From NCBI GenBank assembly GCA_017463025.1, contig JAFTPZ010000001.1, positions 1 to 64,000 on the forward strand: DNA of 64,000 nt. The letters run 5' to 3'. The notes beneath the pieces are model-generated. The model saw only the letters and a program-made list of their open reading frames with translations. It did not search any database and was not told the DNA's origin. Numbering within the stretch: the first letter of the stretch is position 1; each line of letters begins with the position of its first letter. Of the stretch, positions 37,462 through 46,799 are shown piece after piece. The stretch comes from Clostridia bacterium. GTDB taxonomy: Bacteria; Bacillota; Clostridia; Christensenellales; Borkfalkiaceae. A program made the position numbers and the translations under genes.

Positions 37462-37589
37462 ACGCGTGGATACGCCTGACGGCGTGGAACGCAATCAAAG
37501 ATTGCTTTTTGGGGCTATTTGGCACGCTTACGCGTGGGTACGCCTGACGGCGTGGGGCGCAATCAAAGATTGCTTATCTTGGGCTATTT
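37462..37589 (+). repeat. Two tandem ~59-bp repeats with hairpins between proB and proA
   Basis: Copies at 37462-37520 and 37530-37589 are nearly identical. Each contains ACGCGTGG, the palindrome CGCCTGACGGCG, the palindrome GCAATCAAAGATTGC and a GGGCTATTT end. Further hairpins follow (GAGGGCTTTGCCCTC near 37594-37608 and GGAACTAAGTTCC near 37621-37633). No coding potential. It could fold as an intercistronic structure or be an extragenic repeat family. Confidence 0.8.
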
Positions 37590-37659
37590 ATGCGAGGGCT
37601 TTGCCCTCAACCTCCCACAAGGAACTAAGTTCCTTGACCTCTTTACGTAGGAGCTTATT

Positions 37660-38919
37660 ATGAAATCTATGCAGGAAATTTTGATCGGCGCAAAAGAGGC
37701 GGCGCGGAAATCCGCCCTTTTGACGACGGAAATGAAAAACGCCGCGCTCTTGAAAATGGCGGGCGCTTTGGAATCGGGCGTGGCGGATATCCTTGCCGCG
37801 AACGCGATCGATATTGAAAACGCGAAAGGCGTATTGCCCGACGTGATGCTCGATCGCTTGCGCTTGGACGAAAAGCGTATTGGCGCAATGGCGAAAGGTA
37901 TTCGCGAGGTCGCCGCTCTGCCCGATCCCGTCGGTACGGTCTTGGAAAAGAACGTTTTACCCAACGGGCTTTCCGTAACCAAAACGCGCGTGCCCCTCGG
38001 CGTGATCGGTATTATCTACGAAAGCAGACCGAACGTAACTTCGGACGCGGCGGCGCTCTGTTTCAAAAGCGGTAACGCGTGCGTGCTCCGCGGCGGTAAG
38101 GACGCGTACTTTTCGTCGGCGGCGATCGTGAAGCTACTCCGCGGCGCGCTTGCCCAAATGGGGCTGGACGAGAATTTTATCAATTTGCCCGAAGATACCT
38201 CCCGTGAAAGCGCAACCGCGCTGATGACTGCCGTTGGGTACGTGGACGCTTTGATCCCCCGTGGCGGCGCAGGGCTCATCCGCTCGTGCGTGGAAAACGC
38301 CAAAGTGCCGTGTATTCAGACGGGTACGGGCATTTGTCATATCTACGTGGACGAGGCGGCGGATTTCGAAAAAGCGCTTGCGATCATTGACAACGCGAAA
38401 ACTTCCCGTCCGTCCGTGTGTAACGCCGAGGAGGCGTGCTTGGTACACGAGGCGGTCGCGGAAAAATTCCTGCCCCTTTTGAAAGCGCGGCTTTGCGATA
38501 CGCGCGCGGCGAAAGGTTTACAGCCCGTGGTACTGCGTTGCGATAAAAAGGCGTATAAGATCATAGGCGGCGTGCAAGCGAGCGAAAGCGATTTCGACAC
38601 GGAATTTTTGGATTATATCCTTGCGGTAAAGGTCGTTGCCTCCGCGCAAGAGGCAATCGAGCATATCGCCCTGCACTCGACGGGGCACAGCGACGGCGTG
38701 ATCACCGAAAACGAGGAGGTCGCCGAAGCGTTTACGCTTGCCGTGGACAGCGCGGCGGTGTACGTGAACGCGTCTACCCGTTTCACCGACGGCGGTGAGT
38801 TCGGCAAGGGCTGCGAGATCGGTATTTCCACACAAAAATTACACGCGCGAGGGCCTATGGGCTTGGAGGAGCTCACCTCCTATAAATATATCGTGCGTGG
38901 GAACGGACAAATCAGATAA
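37660..38919 (+). CDS. proA: Gamma-glutamyl phosphate reductase
   Basis: A 419-residue aldehyde dehydrogenase-superfamily enzyme, second step of proline synthesis, NADPH-dependent. [20 protein letters not shown] binds the cofactor. [34 protein letters not shown] (the catalytic Cys) and [20 protein letters not shown] follow. Full length, with TAGGAG upstream. Confidence 0.97.
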   Translation: MKSMQEILIGAKEAARKSALLTTEMKNAALLKMAGALESGVADILAANAIDIENAKGVLPDVMLDRLRLDEKRIGAMAKGIREVAALPDPVGTVLEKNVLPNGLSVTKTRVPLGVIGIIYESRPNVTSDAAALCFKSGNACVLRGGKDAYFSSAAIVKLLRGALAQMGLDENFINLPEDTSRESATALMTAVGYVDALIPRGGAGLIRSCVENAKVPCIQTGTGICHIYVDEAADFEKALAIIDNAKTSRPSVCNAEEACLVHEAVAEKFLPLLKARLCDTRAAKGLQPVVLRCDKKAYKIIGGVQASESDFDTEFLDYILAVKVVASAQEAIEHIALHSTGHSDGVITENEEVAEAFTLAVDSAAVYVNASTRFTDGGEFGKGCEIGISTQKLHARGPMGLEELTSYKYIVRGNGQIR

Positions 38920-38955
38920 ATTAGATAATAGAAAAGGAAAAAGAGGATAATTATT

Positions 38956-39756
38956 ATGATGAAATATACGCTTGGTTTTATCGGTTGCGGCAATATGGGC
39001 GGCGCGCTCGTGCGTGCGACGGCAAAAGCCGTGGACGGAAAGAAGATCGCGCTTTGCGATTACGACGAAAAAAAAGCCCTCGCGCTTGCAAGTGAATGCG
39101 GCGCAACGGCGGTTTCGGCAAAGGAGATCGCAACGGAAAGTCAATTTATCGTGCTCGGCGTGAAACCGCAAAATATGCAAGAAACGATTGCAGGATTTGC
39201 CGAAGAATTAAAAGCAAGAACGGACGCGGTCGTGATCACGATGGCGGCAGGCTTATCTATCGCCGCGATACGCTCGTATATCGGCGCAAATCTGCCCGTG
39301 ATCCGTATTATGCCCAACACCCCTGCGCAAGTGGGCGAGGGTATGATCTTATACGATACGTGCGGCGTTTCCGCCGATCAAGAACAATCGTTCCTTGCTT
39401 GCTTTGCCAAGGCAGGCGTTTTTGATAAGCTCCCCGAAAGCAAGATCGACGCGGCGAGCGCGCTCTCGGGCTGCGGTCCTGCGTTCGTGTACGCATTCGC
39501 AGAGGCGCTTGCGGACGGCGCGGTGGAATGCGGCGTACCGCGCGACAAGGCGGCGACCTACGCGGCGCAAACACTGTTCGGCGCGGCGAAAATGCTACTT
39601 ACCTACGGACACCCTGCCGACCTCAAAGACGCGGTGTGCTCCCCTGCCGGCACGACGATCGCAGGCGTACACGCCTTGGAAAAGGCAGGCTTTCGAAACG
39701 CCGCGATGGACGCGGTAACGGCGGCGTATAAACGTACGCTTGAATTGAAAAAGTAA
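38956..39756 (+). CDS. proC: Pyrroline-5-carboxylate reductase
   Basis: A 266-residue enzyme completing proline synthesis. LGFIGCGNMGGALVRA is the NAD(P)-binding loop, VIRIMPNTPAQVGEGM is conserved mid-protein, and SGCGPAFVYAFAEALADGAV with SPAGTTIAGVHALEKAGFR is the catalytic dimer region. It begins 36 bases after proA and is followed by a hairpin terminator shared with the opposite operon. Confidence 0.97.
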   Translation: MMKYTLGFIGCGNMGGALVRATAKAVDGKKIALCDYDEKKALALASECGATAVSAKEIATESQFIVLGVKPQNMQETIAGFAEELKARTDAVVITMAAGLSIAAIRSYIGANLPVIRIMPNTPAQVGEGMILYDTCGVSADQEQSFLACFAKAGVFDKLPESKIDAASALSGCGPAFVYAFAEALADGAVECGVPRDKAATYAAQTLFGAAKMLLTYGHPADLKDAVCSPAGTTIAGVHALEKAGFRNAAMDAVTAAYKRTLELKK

Positions 39757-39761
39757 AAGAT

Positions 39762-39790
39762 AAGGCAGGTATAGCGTTACCTGCCTTTTT
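39762..39790. terminator. Bidirectional terminator between proC and the ATP-grasp operon
   Basis: A 9-bp stem AAGGCAGGT/ACCTGCCTT with an 8-base loop, then TTTTT on plus. The right arm overlaps the last codons of the minus-strand ATP-grasp gene. Confidence 0.85.
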
Positions 39791-40556
39791 CTATAACGTG
39801 TTTCATAAACGGTTTGACGATATCGATATCCGAGCATTGATACAACATTCGCGTGCCTGCCGCGTCCTCGATCTCGTTTAATACCCAACCCCCTTTATGG
39901 GGCAGGAAGTCGATACCTACGAAATCGAATTGCAGCTCGTTATACAGCGTTTTTACGATCTCTTTTTGCTCCTCGTCCGCTTTTACAAGACCGACCTTGC
40001 CGCCGAGGGAAAAGTTACTCCGAAAATCGCTGTCCGATTGGCGCAACACCGCCGCGACGATCTCGCCGCCGATCGCGTATATCCGCATATCCCTGCCGAG
40101 CGTATCGGACGGGCGTTGCAGGATATATTTTTTTTCTTTTTCCGTTTTCGACTGTACCTGCTCGCCGCTTTCTACCCAAAATACTTCCGAGCCGCCGTGG
40201 CCGCTACGCGCTTTGAGTACCTTTGGAAATTCCCCCGTTCCCTCTTCGGCAAGCGTCGTTTCCAACACGGGCAAGCCCAGCCGTTTGCCAAGCAAATACG
40301 TTTCCCATTTATCGCAAGCGGCTTTCGCGGTCTTATAATTATTCACCGTCCTGACGCCCTGCTCTTCCAAGCGTTGATTGATTTTCGGCGCGATCGTGCG
40401 TACGATCGCGAAATCGGGCAAAGGGACGTTCTCTATTTCGTCCGTCAACCGAAGTTGTAAGTCCGCGCCGTATAATTTCGCCTCGTCGATCAGGCGGTGG
40501 ATAAACCATTGATTTCGGCTTGCGCCTATTGTATCGTAAATAAGCCAACCTTTCAT
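39777..40556 (-). CDS. RimK-like ATP-grasp ligase, copy A
   Basis: A 259-residue ATP-grasp protein. The N-terminal preATP domain (MKGWLIYDTIGASRNQW) is followed by FPKVLKARSGHGGSEVFWVE, the Gly-rich ATP loop. DMRIYAIGGEIVAAVLRQSDSDFRSNFSLGG (read as two adjacent parts) and VLNEIEDAAGTRMLY form the RimK-type catalytic core, the latter carrying the E-x-E metal ligands in place of the usual E-x-N. Such enzymes add amino acids to a carboxylate. It overlaps copy B by 4 bases. Substrate unknown. Confidence 0.82.
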   Translation of the reverse strand: MKGWLIYDTIGASRNQWFIHRLIDEAKLYGADLQLRLTDEIENVPLPDFAIVRTIAPKINQRLEEQGVRTVNNYKTAKAACDKWETYLLGKRLGLPVLETTLAEEGTGEFPKVLKARSGHGGSEVFWVESGEQVQSKTEKEKKYILQRPSDTLGRDMRIYAIGGEIVAAVLRQSDSDFRSNFSLGGKVGLVKADEEQKEIVKTLYNELQFDFVGIDFLPHKGGWVLNEIEDAAGTRMLYQCSDIDIVKPFMKHVIEKGR

Positions 40557-41416
40557 AATTTTTCAAGGATATGATCGAGCACGCACTCGCTCATATCCAC
40601 CCCCGTACAATCGAGCGTACTTTTGAAATGAGGGTTCGAATTGACCTCGCAAACGAGCGCGTCGTCCTTGCCAAACAGCACGTCTACGCCGGCAAAGTCC
40701 GTTTCGCAAGCCCTGCAAGCGGCGATCGCGATCCGTTCCTGTTCCTCCGTGAGCGTTACGCTCTGCGTTTTGCCGCCGCCGCTTACGTTGGAGCGGAAAT
40801 CGTTTTCGTTATAGCGTAGCATTGCCGCTACCACGTTCTCCCCCACGACGTTCACGCGGATATCCCTGCCGCGGCTTTCCCTTATAAATTCCTGCATTAT
40901 AAATTCTTTATGCCCGATCCCTTCCACGATCGCAACCGCCTCGGCAAAATCGTTTGCCAGATACACCTGCTTTCCGAACGAGCCGTACGCCTCCTTGATC
41001 ACCATGGGATAGCCCAGAATTTCGGCGGTACGGTCGATAAACGCCGTTTTCGTGTACCCTATCCCCTCGAAGGTCTTGGGCGCGAACACCGTTTTCGGGG
41101 TTTTTACCCCTCTTTCCGTTAAAATTTCCGCCGTACGTATTTTATTATCGCAAATTTCTATCGCGCGCGCGGAATTGAACGTGGGCACGCCTACACGCTC
41201 GAACGCGCGCGCAAGCGCGATATCCTTATCCCAAAAGAGTACGAAATCGGGCAGGGATTTCGGTATTTCCCCAACGGGAAAAATCAGCTCGTCGTTGCGC
41301 TTGCAAAGCAGATCAACGCCGCGCTTTGTCGCCGCCGCTTGTAAGAGCGAATACATCTCGTCGTACTTTACGCCCTGTAAAAATCCGTTGACGATCAACC
41401 AACCTTGCTTTTTCAC
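40553..41416 (-). CDS. RimK-like ATP-grasp ligase, copy B
   Basis: 287 residues. GYPMVIKEAYGSFGKQVYLA is the ATP loop, and RDIRVNVVGENVVAAMLRYN plus NDFRSNVSGGGKTQSV follow. LVCEVNSNPHFKSTLDCTG holds the canonical E-x-N metal ligands of the RimK/LysX group. The N terminus (MKKQGWLIVNGFLQGVKY) parallels copy A. The pair presumably acts on one pathway, each joining a different amino acid or building block. Resemblance to LysX/MptN-type ligases is as far as I can go. Confidence 0.84.
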   Translation of the reverse strand: MKKQGWLIVNGFLQGVKYDEMYSLLQAAATKRGVDLLCKRNDELIFPVGEIPKSLPDFVLFWDKDIALARAFERVGVPTFNSARAIEICDNKIRTAEILTERGVKTPKTVFAPKTFEGIGYTKTAFIDRTAEILGYPMVIKEAYGSFGKQVYLANDFAEAVAIVEGIGHKEFIMQEFIRESRGRDIRVNVVGENVVAAMLRYNENDFRSNVSGGGKTQSVTLTEEQERIAIAACRACETDFAGVDVLFGKDDALVCEVNSNPHFKSTLDCTGVDMSECVLDHILEKL

Positions 41417-41447
41417 GCTTTCGTCCTCCTTTGTTTATTATATCAGA

Positions 41448-42608
41448 TTATTTTGCGGAAATCAACCATTCTTCCGCAATACGCGCGTAAAGCTTGCTAC
41501 CTATAAGCAAAACGCTCTCGTCGAACGCCGTTTTCGGATGATGCAGGGGATAGCGATAACCCTTTTTTATCTCCCCTGCCGACAGTACGAGGAGTACGGA
41601 GGGTAGTTCGTGGGAAATATACGCAAAATCCTCCGAGCCGCCGCCCCGACCGTCCGTGGTGAGCACGGCGTTTTTTCCAAGCAGGTTTTCCGCTTGTTCT
41701 TTGACGAACGCCGACAGCTCCAAATCGTTTTTCAGCGTGGGACAGCCGCCCTCGAACTTGACCTGTACTTTCGCGCGAAAGGCTTTTGCCTGCGTTTTGG
41801 CGATCTCCGTCAAACGCGTTTTCACTCGCTCGCGCGTTTCCTCGTTATACGCGCGTATCGTGCCCTGCATTTCCGCTCGATCGGGAATGGCGTTGCCTGC
41901 GTTACCTGCCTGCATTTTGCCTACCGTGAGCACGAACGGATCGTCCACCGCCATTTCTCTTGCCGAAAGCGATTGCAATCCGAGCAGGATATGTGCCGCC
42001 GCGGTGAGCGCGTCCACTCCCTTTTCGGGCGTCGAGCCGTGGCAGGACTTGCCTCTAACCGTAATACGGAAATAGTCGGCGGCAGGCGCGGCGGTTTCTC
42101 TCGTGGACAACACCACCGTTCCGCTTGGCAGGTTCGTGCCCGTGCTCACGTGCAGAGTGATCGCCGCTTGCGGTTTGGGCTCTTCCAGCGCGCCGCTTTG
42201 CAAAATATCGCTTGCGCCTTGGAGTATTTCCTCTGCGGGCTGAAATAAAAATTTGACGCTGCCGTTTAGCTTTTTGTCTTTGAGCAGTCTTGCCGCGCCG
42301 AGCAGTATTGCCGTGTGCATATCGTGTCCGCAAGCGTGCATATTCCCCGTTTTACAGGCAAACGGCAAGCCCGTTTCTTCGCGCAAGGGCAACCCGTCCA
42401 TATCCGCGCGGAGTAAAATACATTTCTCCGTTCGCTTACCGAGCGTGGCGATCACGCCGCTTTTGCCGCAGGGCTTGGGGGCGTACCCCATTTGCGTAAG
42501 TTGGTCGGTTACGAACGCGGTCGTTTGCGGTAAGTCGAACCCCAGCTCCGCGTGTTCGTGCAAAAACCGACGGATCTTTATAAGGTCTTTTTGTAACGTG
42601 TTTTCCAT
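41448..42608 (-). CDS. M20-family amidohydrolase (N-acyl amino acid amidohydrolase/hippurate hydrolase type)
   Basis: 386 residues. LLRADMDGLPLREETGLPF and NMHACGHDMHTAILLGAA carry metal ligands. KFLFQPAEEILQG holds the catalytic Glu pair. Then comes the dimerisation domain (GKSCHGSTPEKGVDALTAAA), then GGGSEDFAYIS. These enzymes hydrolyse N-acyl or peptide-like bonds to free amino acids. No signal peptide. It lies between an MFS exporter gene and two ATP-grasp ligase genes, suggesting processing of the product or recycling of a building block. Confidence 0.9.
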   Translation of the reverse strand: MENTLQKDLIKIRRFLHEHAELGFDLPQTTAFVTDQLTQMGYAPKPCGKSGVIATLGKRTEKCILLRADMDGLPLREETGLPFACKTGNMHACGHDMHTAILLGAARLLKDKKLNGSVKFLFQPAEEILQGASDILQSGALEEPKPQAAITLHVSTGTNLPSGTVVLSTRETAAPAADYFRITVRGKSCHGSTPEKGVDALTAAAHILLGLQSLSAREMAVDDPFVLTVGKMQAGNAGNAIPDRAEMQGTIRAYNEETRERVKTRLTEIAKTQAKAFRAKVQVKFEGGCPTLKNDLELSAFVKEQAENLLGKNAVLTTDGRGGGSEDFAYISHELPSVLLVLSAGEIKKGYRYPLHHPKTAFDESVLLIGSKLYARIAEEWLISAK

Positions 42609-42645
42609 ACCGTTTAGAGTGTGGAAAAGTCGCTTATTTTACGCG

Positions 42646-43881
42646 TTACGCGCGGTCTTTTTTGCTTTTCTTTATAATATGGAATATGCCGATCGCAACG
42701 AGGGGAAAGAGCATACCCACGAGCATACCGATCTTCATACCGAGTTGTTCGGGCGAAAGGGAAAGCGCGCTCGCCCATTCGATCGCCGCAGGATTTGCGG
42801 CAATACCGTCCGTTACCACCCCGACGAGCTGCGGCCCTATCGACGCGCCGAGATCGCCTCCTGCCGCCATCATAGCGTAGATAAATACCCCTCCCGTGGG
42901 GAAACGGTCGGACGCGACGATCAGCGACCCTGGCCAGAGCATAGACGTACAAAAGCCCGTCGCCGCGCACGCGAGCAAGCCCACGAGCGGAAAGGAGGAG
43001 AGCGCCGCGATCAGGTAACACGCCGCCGCCCCGATCGCGCCGAGGAAGAGTACTTTTTCTATATTTTTGCCGTATTTGGCATACAGCGTACGCCCCAGCC
43101 CGAGCGTTAAGCCGAACAACGCCACGCCGAACACGTCGCCAAGGAGCTTGGGTATGCCGAGCGCCTTTTCCAAATAGCTCGAACTCCACTGCGCCATCGT
43201 ACATTCGCTCGCGCCGCCGAGGAAAATCGCAAACACGCACAGCCACAAGTCCTTTTTCTTGAAGTACGCGAGCGCGCCCGAGGTCTTTTCGGGCGTTTGC
43301 ATTTGCGGCATTTCCACGCCGGAAAAGAGTATCGCCGCCACGAGAGGCACGAGCGCGAGGATCAACGCGAGATAGTGCCAGCTTTCCCCCTTGAAGATAA
43401 GCAGAAACAGCGTACTGAATAAAATGACCGCCACCACGCCCCATGCGTAGATGGAATGGAGCTTACTCATTTCCCGTTCGGGGTTCTCGGCAGGAAGCGC
43501 GGCGATCGTGGGACTGATCAACACCTCCGCAAGCCCTGCCGACGCGGAAAAGATCACCGTGCCGACGAGCAACCAAATATACGCCGTCTGCGCAAAAAAC
43601 AGCGGCATAAGCGCGTAGAAAACGAGTCCGATCACCGAAAGTACGGGGGTGAACTTGACCGTTTTGGCGATATTGAATTTATGCGAAAAGAAAGAAAATA
43701 TAAGATCGACCAGCAGTTGCGTGGAAAAATTCACGAGTACCAAAAGTCCCAACAGCGAATAGGAAATATGATAAAGCGTTCGGAACGTGATGAACAAAAG
43801 CGGTGATAAATTCCCCACCACCGACATAGATATATTCGTCGCGTAACACGCGTATTTTACCCGTTTGTCGTTTGCAAGCAT
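42646..43881 (-). CDS. Major facilitator superfamily transporter
   Basis: 411 residues from ATG 43881 (MLANDKRVKYACYATN), with AAGGAG upstream, and about 12 hydrophobic segments. LLGLLVLVNFSTQLLVDLIFSFFSHKF spans helix two and the following loop (read as two parts). VGIGIFHIIKK-type basic residues sit at the C terminus. It resembles the FHS/fucose-permease-like MFS group (LHSIYAWGVVAVILFSTLF). First gene of an operon with the M20 enzyme and two ATP-grasp ligases, so it may move their substrate or product. Substrate unknown. Confidence 0.87.
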   Translation of the reverse strand: MLANDKRVKYACYATNISMSVVGNLSPLLFITFRTLYHISYSLLGLLVLVNFSTQLLVDLIFSFFSHKFNIAKTVKFTPVLSVIGLVFYALMPLFFAQTAYIWLLVGTVIFSASAGLAEVLISPTIAALPAENPEREMSKLHSIYAWGVVAVILFSTLFLLIFKGESWHYLALILALVPLVAAILFSGVEMPQMQTPEKTSGALAYFKKKDLWLCVFAIFLGGASECTMAQWSSSYLEKALGIPKLLGDVFGVALFGLTLGLGRTLYAKYGKNIEKVLFLGAIGAAACYLIAALSSFPLVGLLACAATGFCTSMLWPGSLIVASDRFPTGGVFIYAMMAAGGDLGASIGPQLVGVVTDGIAANPAAIEWASALSLSPEQLGMKIGMLVGMLFPLVAIGIFHIIKKSKKDRA

Positions 43882-43906
43882 AGTGAAACTCCTTGAAATC
43901 TTATCT

Positions 43907-43935
43907 ATTATATCACGAAAAACCCCTCTTGGCAA
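43907..43935 (-). promoter_or_regulatory. Promoter of the MFS-M20-ATP-grasp operon
   Basis: TTGCCA (43930-43935) and TATAAT (43907-43912) on the minus strand, 17 bases apart. Confidence 0.78.
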
Positions 43936-43984
43936 CGCTTTTGTAAAAAAATAAAAATTTTTTTGAAAAAGTATGCAAAAACGC

Positions 43985-44013
43985 TTTACAACTTTATCGC
44001 AATAAAGTATAAT
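43985..44013 (+). promoter_or_regulatory. Promoter of the amino acid ABC transporter operon
   Basis: TTTACA (43985-43990) and TATAAT (44008-44013) with a 17-base spacer. Confidence 0.8.
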
Positions 44014-44072
44014 ACTTACACAAATTCAATTTAGCAAGATAAAGTGGAAAAGCTTTATCAAAGGAGTAAATT

Positions 44073-44867
44073 ATGAAAAAGTTTTTTACGTTTTTGGCAA
44101 CGGTGCTTGCGAGCGTGTTCTGCTTGGGCATCTTCTCGTCCTGTAACAAACAGACGATCACCGTCGGCTACACCGACTATCCGCCTATGAATTACACCGA
44201 CGATAACGGTAAGCTCGTCGGCTTTGACACCGAGCTTGCGGAAAAAGTATTCACCGATCTTGGCTACGAAGTCAGATTTAAGCTGATCGACTGGGCGAAC
44301 AAATACTCGGAAGTCAATTCGGGTACGGTGGATTGTCTTTGGAACGGTTTCACCGCAAACTGCGCGGACGACGACGGCGTACAGCGTGCGGACAAAGTCG
44401 ATTTTTCCTATAATTATATGACGAACGCACAATGCGTGATCCGTCTTGCCACCTCTGCGGAGCTTACCTCAAAAACACAGCTTGCAGGTAATTCCGTGGC
44501 GTACGAGGCAGGCTCTGCCGGTCAAACATACGTAGCGGACGTTACGGGCGTGAATACCAAACCCGTAACCTCGCAAATGGACGCGGTGAGAGAGGTCAAC
44601 GCAGGTACGGCGCAATACGCGGTGGTAGACCTGCTTTTGGCGAAATCGATCGTAGGACAGGGCGATTTTTCGAACATAGTGATCAACGAGAGTATCGTGA
44701 TCGACGCGGAATACTATGCGATCGGGTTCAAAAAAGGCAGCGAATTGACGGCGAAAGTCAACGAAAAGCTCGTTGCGCTGGCTGCGGATGGGTATCTTGC
44801 GACGCTTGCCGAAAAATACGGGCTTTCCACGCAGGTCATCACCGATTACAGCGATCAGACCAAATAA
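44073..44867 (+). CDS. Polar amino acid ABC transporter, substrate-binding lipoprotein
   Basis: 264 residues, a family 3 extracellular solute-binding protein. The signal peptide ends at a lipobox-like IFSSC (Cys near residue 24). ITVGYTDYPPMNYTDDNGKL and GFDTELAEKVFTDLGYEV are the ligand-entry motifs, and VDCLWNGFTANCADD follows. The length is normal. It feeds the permease and ATPase encoded immediately downstream. Substrate probably a polar amino acid; which one cannot be told. Confidence 0.93.
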   Translation: MKKFFTFLATVLASVFCLGIFSSCNKQTITVGYTDYPPMNYTDDNGKLVGFDTELAEKVFTDLGYEVRFKLIDWANKYSEVNSGTVDCLWNGFTANCADDDGVQRADKVDFSYNYMTNAQCVIRLATSAELTSKTQLAGNSVAYEAGSAGQTYVADVTGVNTKPVTSQMDAVREVNAGTAQYAVVDLLLAKSIVGQGDFSNIVINESIVIDAEYYAIGFKKGSELTAKVNEKLVALAADGYLATLAEKYGLSTQVITDYSDQTK

Positions 44868-44882
44868 GAAAGGATTAACATT

Positions 44883-45581
44883 ATGGAGTTTTTTACCGTT
44901 ACGCAAAGCCTTCTCGAAGGCTTTGCGGTAACTTGTTTATTATTCGTTTTAACGCTCGTTTTGGCGGTCCCATTGGGGCTTTTGATTTCCTTTTGCACTA
45001 TGAGTAAGGTCAAGGCGGTGAAAGGTACGTTCAAAGTGATCGTGTGGGTGATCCGCGGCGTACCTTTGATGTTACAGTTATTTATCGTGTACTATCTCCC
45101 CGGAATGTTATCGCCTACCGGCTTAAATCCGTTCGGACAGTTGGATAATTTTTTGTATTTCGAGCTCGGTATCGACAACGGCGGCGCGCTGATCGCAACG
45201 CTGATCGCGTTCGTGATCAACTACGCGGCGTACTTTTCGGAAATTTTCCGCGGCGGTATCGAGTCCATTTCCAAAGGACAGTACGAGGCAGGGCAGGTTT
45301 TGGGTATGACCAAGGGACAGATCTTTTCCAAGGTCGTTTTAATGCAGGTGATCAAACGTATTATCCCCCCTATGAGCAACGAGATCATTACCCTCGTAAA
45401 AGACACCGCCCTTGCGCGCGTGATCGGCGTGATCGAAATTATCAAAGTCGCGGATATGTTCGCGAGTAAAGCGATCATCTGGCCGCTCTTTTACACGGGC
45501 GCGTTCTATCTCCTGTTCGTGGGACTTTTATCCCTACTCTTTAATTTTATCGAGAAAAAATTATCCTATTATAAGGTGTAA
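44883..45581 (+). CDS. Polar amino acid ABC transporter, permease
   Basis: A 232-residue HisMQ/GlnP-type permease with about five membrane segments. [18 protein letters not shown] and [29 protein letters not shown] contain the EAA loop (read as two parts) that docks the ATPase. [14 protein letters not shown] follows. Only one permease gene is present, implying a homodimer. 15 bases after the binding protein and 2 before the ATPase. Confidence 0.94.
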   Translation: MEFFTVTQSLLEGFAVTCLLFVLTLVLAVPLGLLISFCTMSKVKAVKGTFKVIVWVIRGVPLMLQLFIVYYLPGMLSPTGLNPFGQLDNFLYFELGIDNGGALIATLIAFVINYAAYFSEIFRGGIESISKGQYEAGQVLGMTKGQIFSKVVLMQVIKRIIPPMSNEIITLVKDTALARVIGVIEIIKVADMFASKAIIWPLFYTGAFYLLFVGLLSLLFNFIEKKLSYYKV

Positions 45582-45583
45582 AA

Positions 45584-46381
45584 ATGGCGTTTTTGGAAGT
45601 AAAAGATTTACGTAAAAATTTCGGCGATACGAACGTCCTCAAAGGCGTGTCTTTTGAAATGGATAAGGGCGAGGTGGTATCCGTGATCGGCTCTTCGGGG
45701 AACGGTAAAACCACCCTTTTGCGCTGCTTGAATTTCTTGGAAACGCCCGACGGCGGCTCGATCACAGTGGACGGCGCGTGCATTTTCCCCGTGGAAACGA
45801 CGGATAAAAAGAAATCGACGAATAGCAGTACGAAATTCGGTATGGTATTCCAGAATTTCAATCTGTTTCCGCAATACAACGCGCTCACAAACGTTACGCT
45901 TGCCATGAATCTCCGCGAAGAACGCGCGCTCAAAGAACGCAAGGTCAAAGGCACGGAAAAAAAGCGTCTGCTTAAAGAGGCGAAAGCGAAAAACGAGGAG
46001 GTCGCAAAAGCGCTCCTTACGCGCGTGGGGCTTGGCGATAAAATGGCGAATTACCCCTGCGAGCTTTCGGGCGGTCAACAACAGCGTGTGGCGATCGCGC
46101 GCGCGCTCGCTATGTCCCCCGATATCCTCTGTTTCGACGAGCCGACCTCCGCGCTCGATCCCGAACTGACGGGCGAGGTACTTAAAGTCATCAAAGGGTT
46201 GATCGACGAGGATCGGACGATCATTATCGTTACGCACGAAATGGGCTTTGCTCGCAACGTTTCGGATAAGATAATCTTTATGGCGGACGGCGTGATCGAG
46301 GAAATGGGTACGCCCGAACAGATATTCGATCATCCTCGCAGTGAAAAGACGAAAGCATTTTTGGCAAAAACGGACGAATAG
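45584..46381 (+). CDS. Polar amino acid ABC transporter, ATP-binding protein
   Basis: 265 residues. [20 protein letters not shown] is Walker [21 protein letters not shown] (N terminus seen as YPCELSGG) is the ABC signature, [19 protein letters not shown] is Walker B, and [17 protein letters not shown] is the H-loop. A basic insertion of about 30 residues ([20 protein letters not shown]) sits between the Q-loop and the signature, longer than in GlnQ. Completes the importer. Confidence 0.95.
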   Translation: MAFLEVKDLRKNFGDTNVLKGVSFEMDKGEVVSVIGSSGNGKTTLLRCLNFLETPDGGSITVDGACIFPVETTDKKKSTNSSTKFGMVFQNFNLFPQYNALTNVTLAMNLREERALKERKVKGTEKKRLLKEAKAKNEEVAKALLTRVGLGDKMANYPCELSGGQQQRVAIARALAMSPDILCFDEPTSALDPELTGEVLKVIKGLIDEDRTIIIVTHEMGFARNVSDKIIFMADGVIEEMGTPEQIFDHPRSEKTKAFLAKTDE

Positions 46382-46398
46382 GCGTAAGAGGTGGAAAA

Positions 46399-46677
46399 AT
46401 GACGGTAAAAAAAGACGATTTAATGCTCAAAGAACTCTATGCGCAGCTGATCAAGCTGGAAACGGAAGAAGAATGTGCTTCCTTTTTGGGCGATCTTTGC
46501 ACGATCAAGGAACTGCAATCGATGGCGCAACGCCTACAAGCCGCAAAAATGCTGCTCGACGGCAAGACCTATCAGGAGATCACCACGCAAACGGATATCT
46601 CCTCCGCCACCCTTGCGCGCGTGTCCAAGTGCGTACGCTACGGCGACGGCGGATATGAAAGTATTATTAAAAAGTAA
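46399..46677 (+). CDS. YerC/YecD-family TrpR-like regulator
   Basis: A 92-residue TrpR/YerC-type DNA-binding protein. LKELYAQLIKLETEEECASFL and LCTIKELQSMAQRLQAAKML are the dimer helices. TYQEITTQTDISSATLARVSKC is the helix-turn-helix, and RYGDGGYESI is the family C-terminal motif. It lies 17 bases after the ABC ATPase gene, so it may regulate amino acid uptake, although YerC proteins are poorly understood. Confidence 0.9.
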   Translation: MTVKKDDLMLKELYAQLIKLETEEECASFLGDLCTIKELQSMAQRLQAAKMLLDGKTYQEITTQTDISSATLARVSKCVRYGDGGYESIIKK

Positions 46678-46749
46678 ATGGAAAAGATTGCCCTTATAGC
46701 GGTTACCGTTAGGTGCGACTTTATACAATGTTTTTATATAAACAAAAAA

Positions 46750-46788
46750 GACAAGTGGTTTTTACAATTAAAATCACTTGCCTTTTTA
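46750..46788 (+). terminator. Terminator of the ABC transporter-YerC operon
   Basis: An 11-bp stem CAAGTGGTTTT/AAAATCACTTG (one G-T pair), then CCTTTTTATTT on plus. It lies 12 bases before the stop codon of the MATE gene on the other strand. Confidence 0.8.
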
Positions 46789-46799
46789 TTTGGTTTTCA

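Noticed and set aside
37462..37640. CRISPR array between proB and proA
   Set aside because: Only two direct copies with a 9-base gap, internal palindromes and no spacer pattern or cas genes.
42614..43444. A 276-codon frame on minus overlapping the MFS gene
   Set aside because: Same strand, shifted frame of the transporter gene; Arg/Gly-rich and without membrane segments, so it is a shadow.
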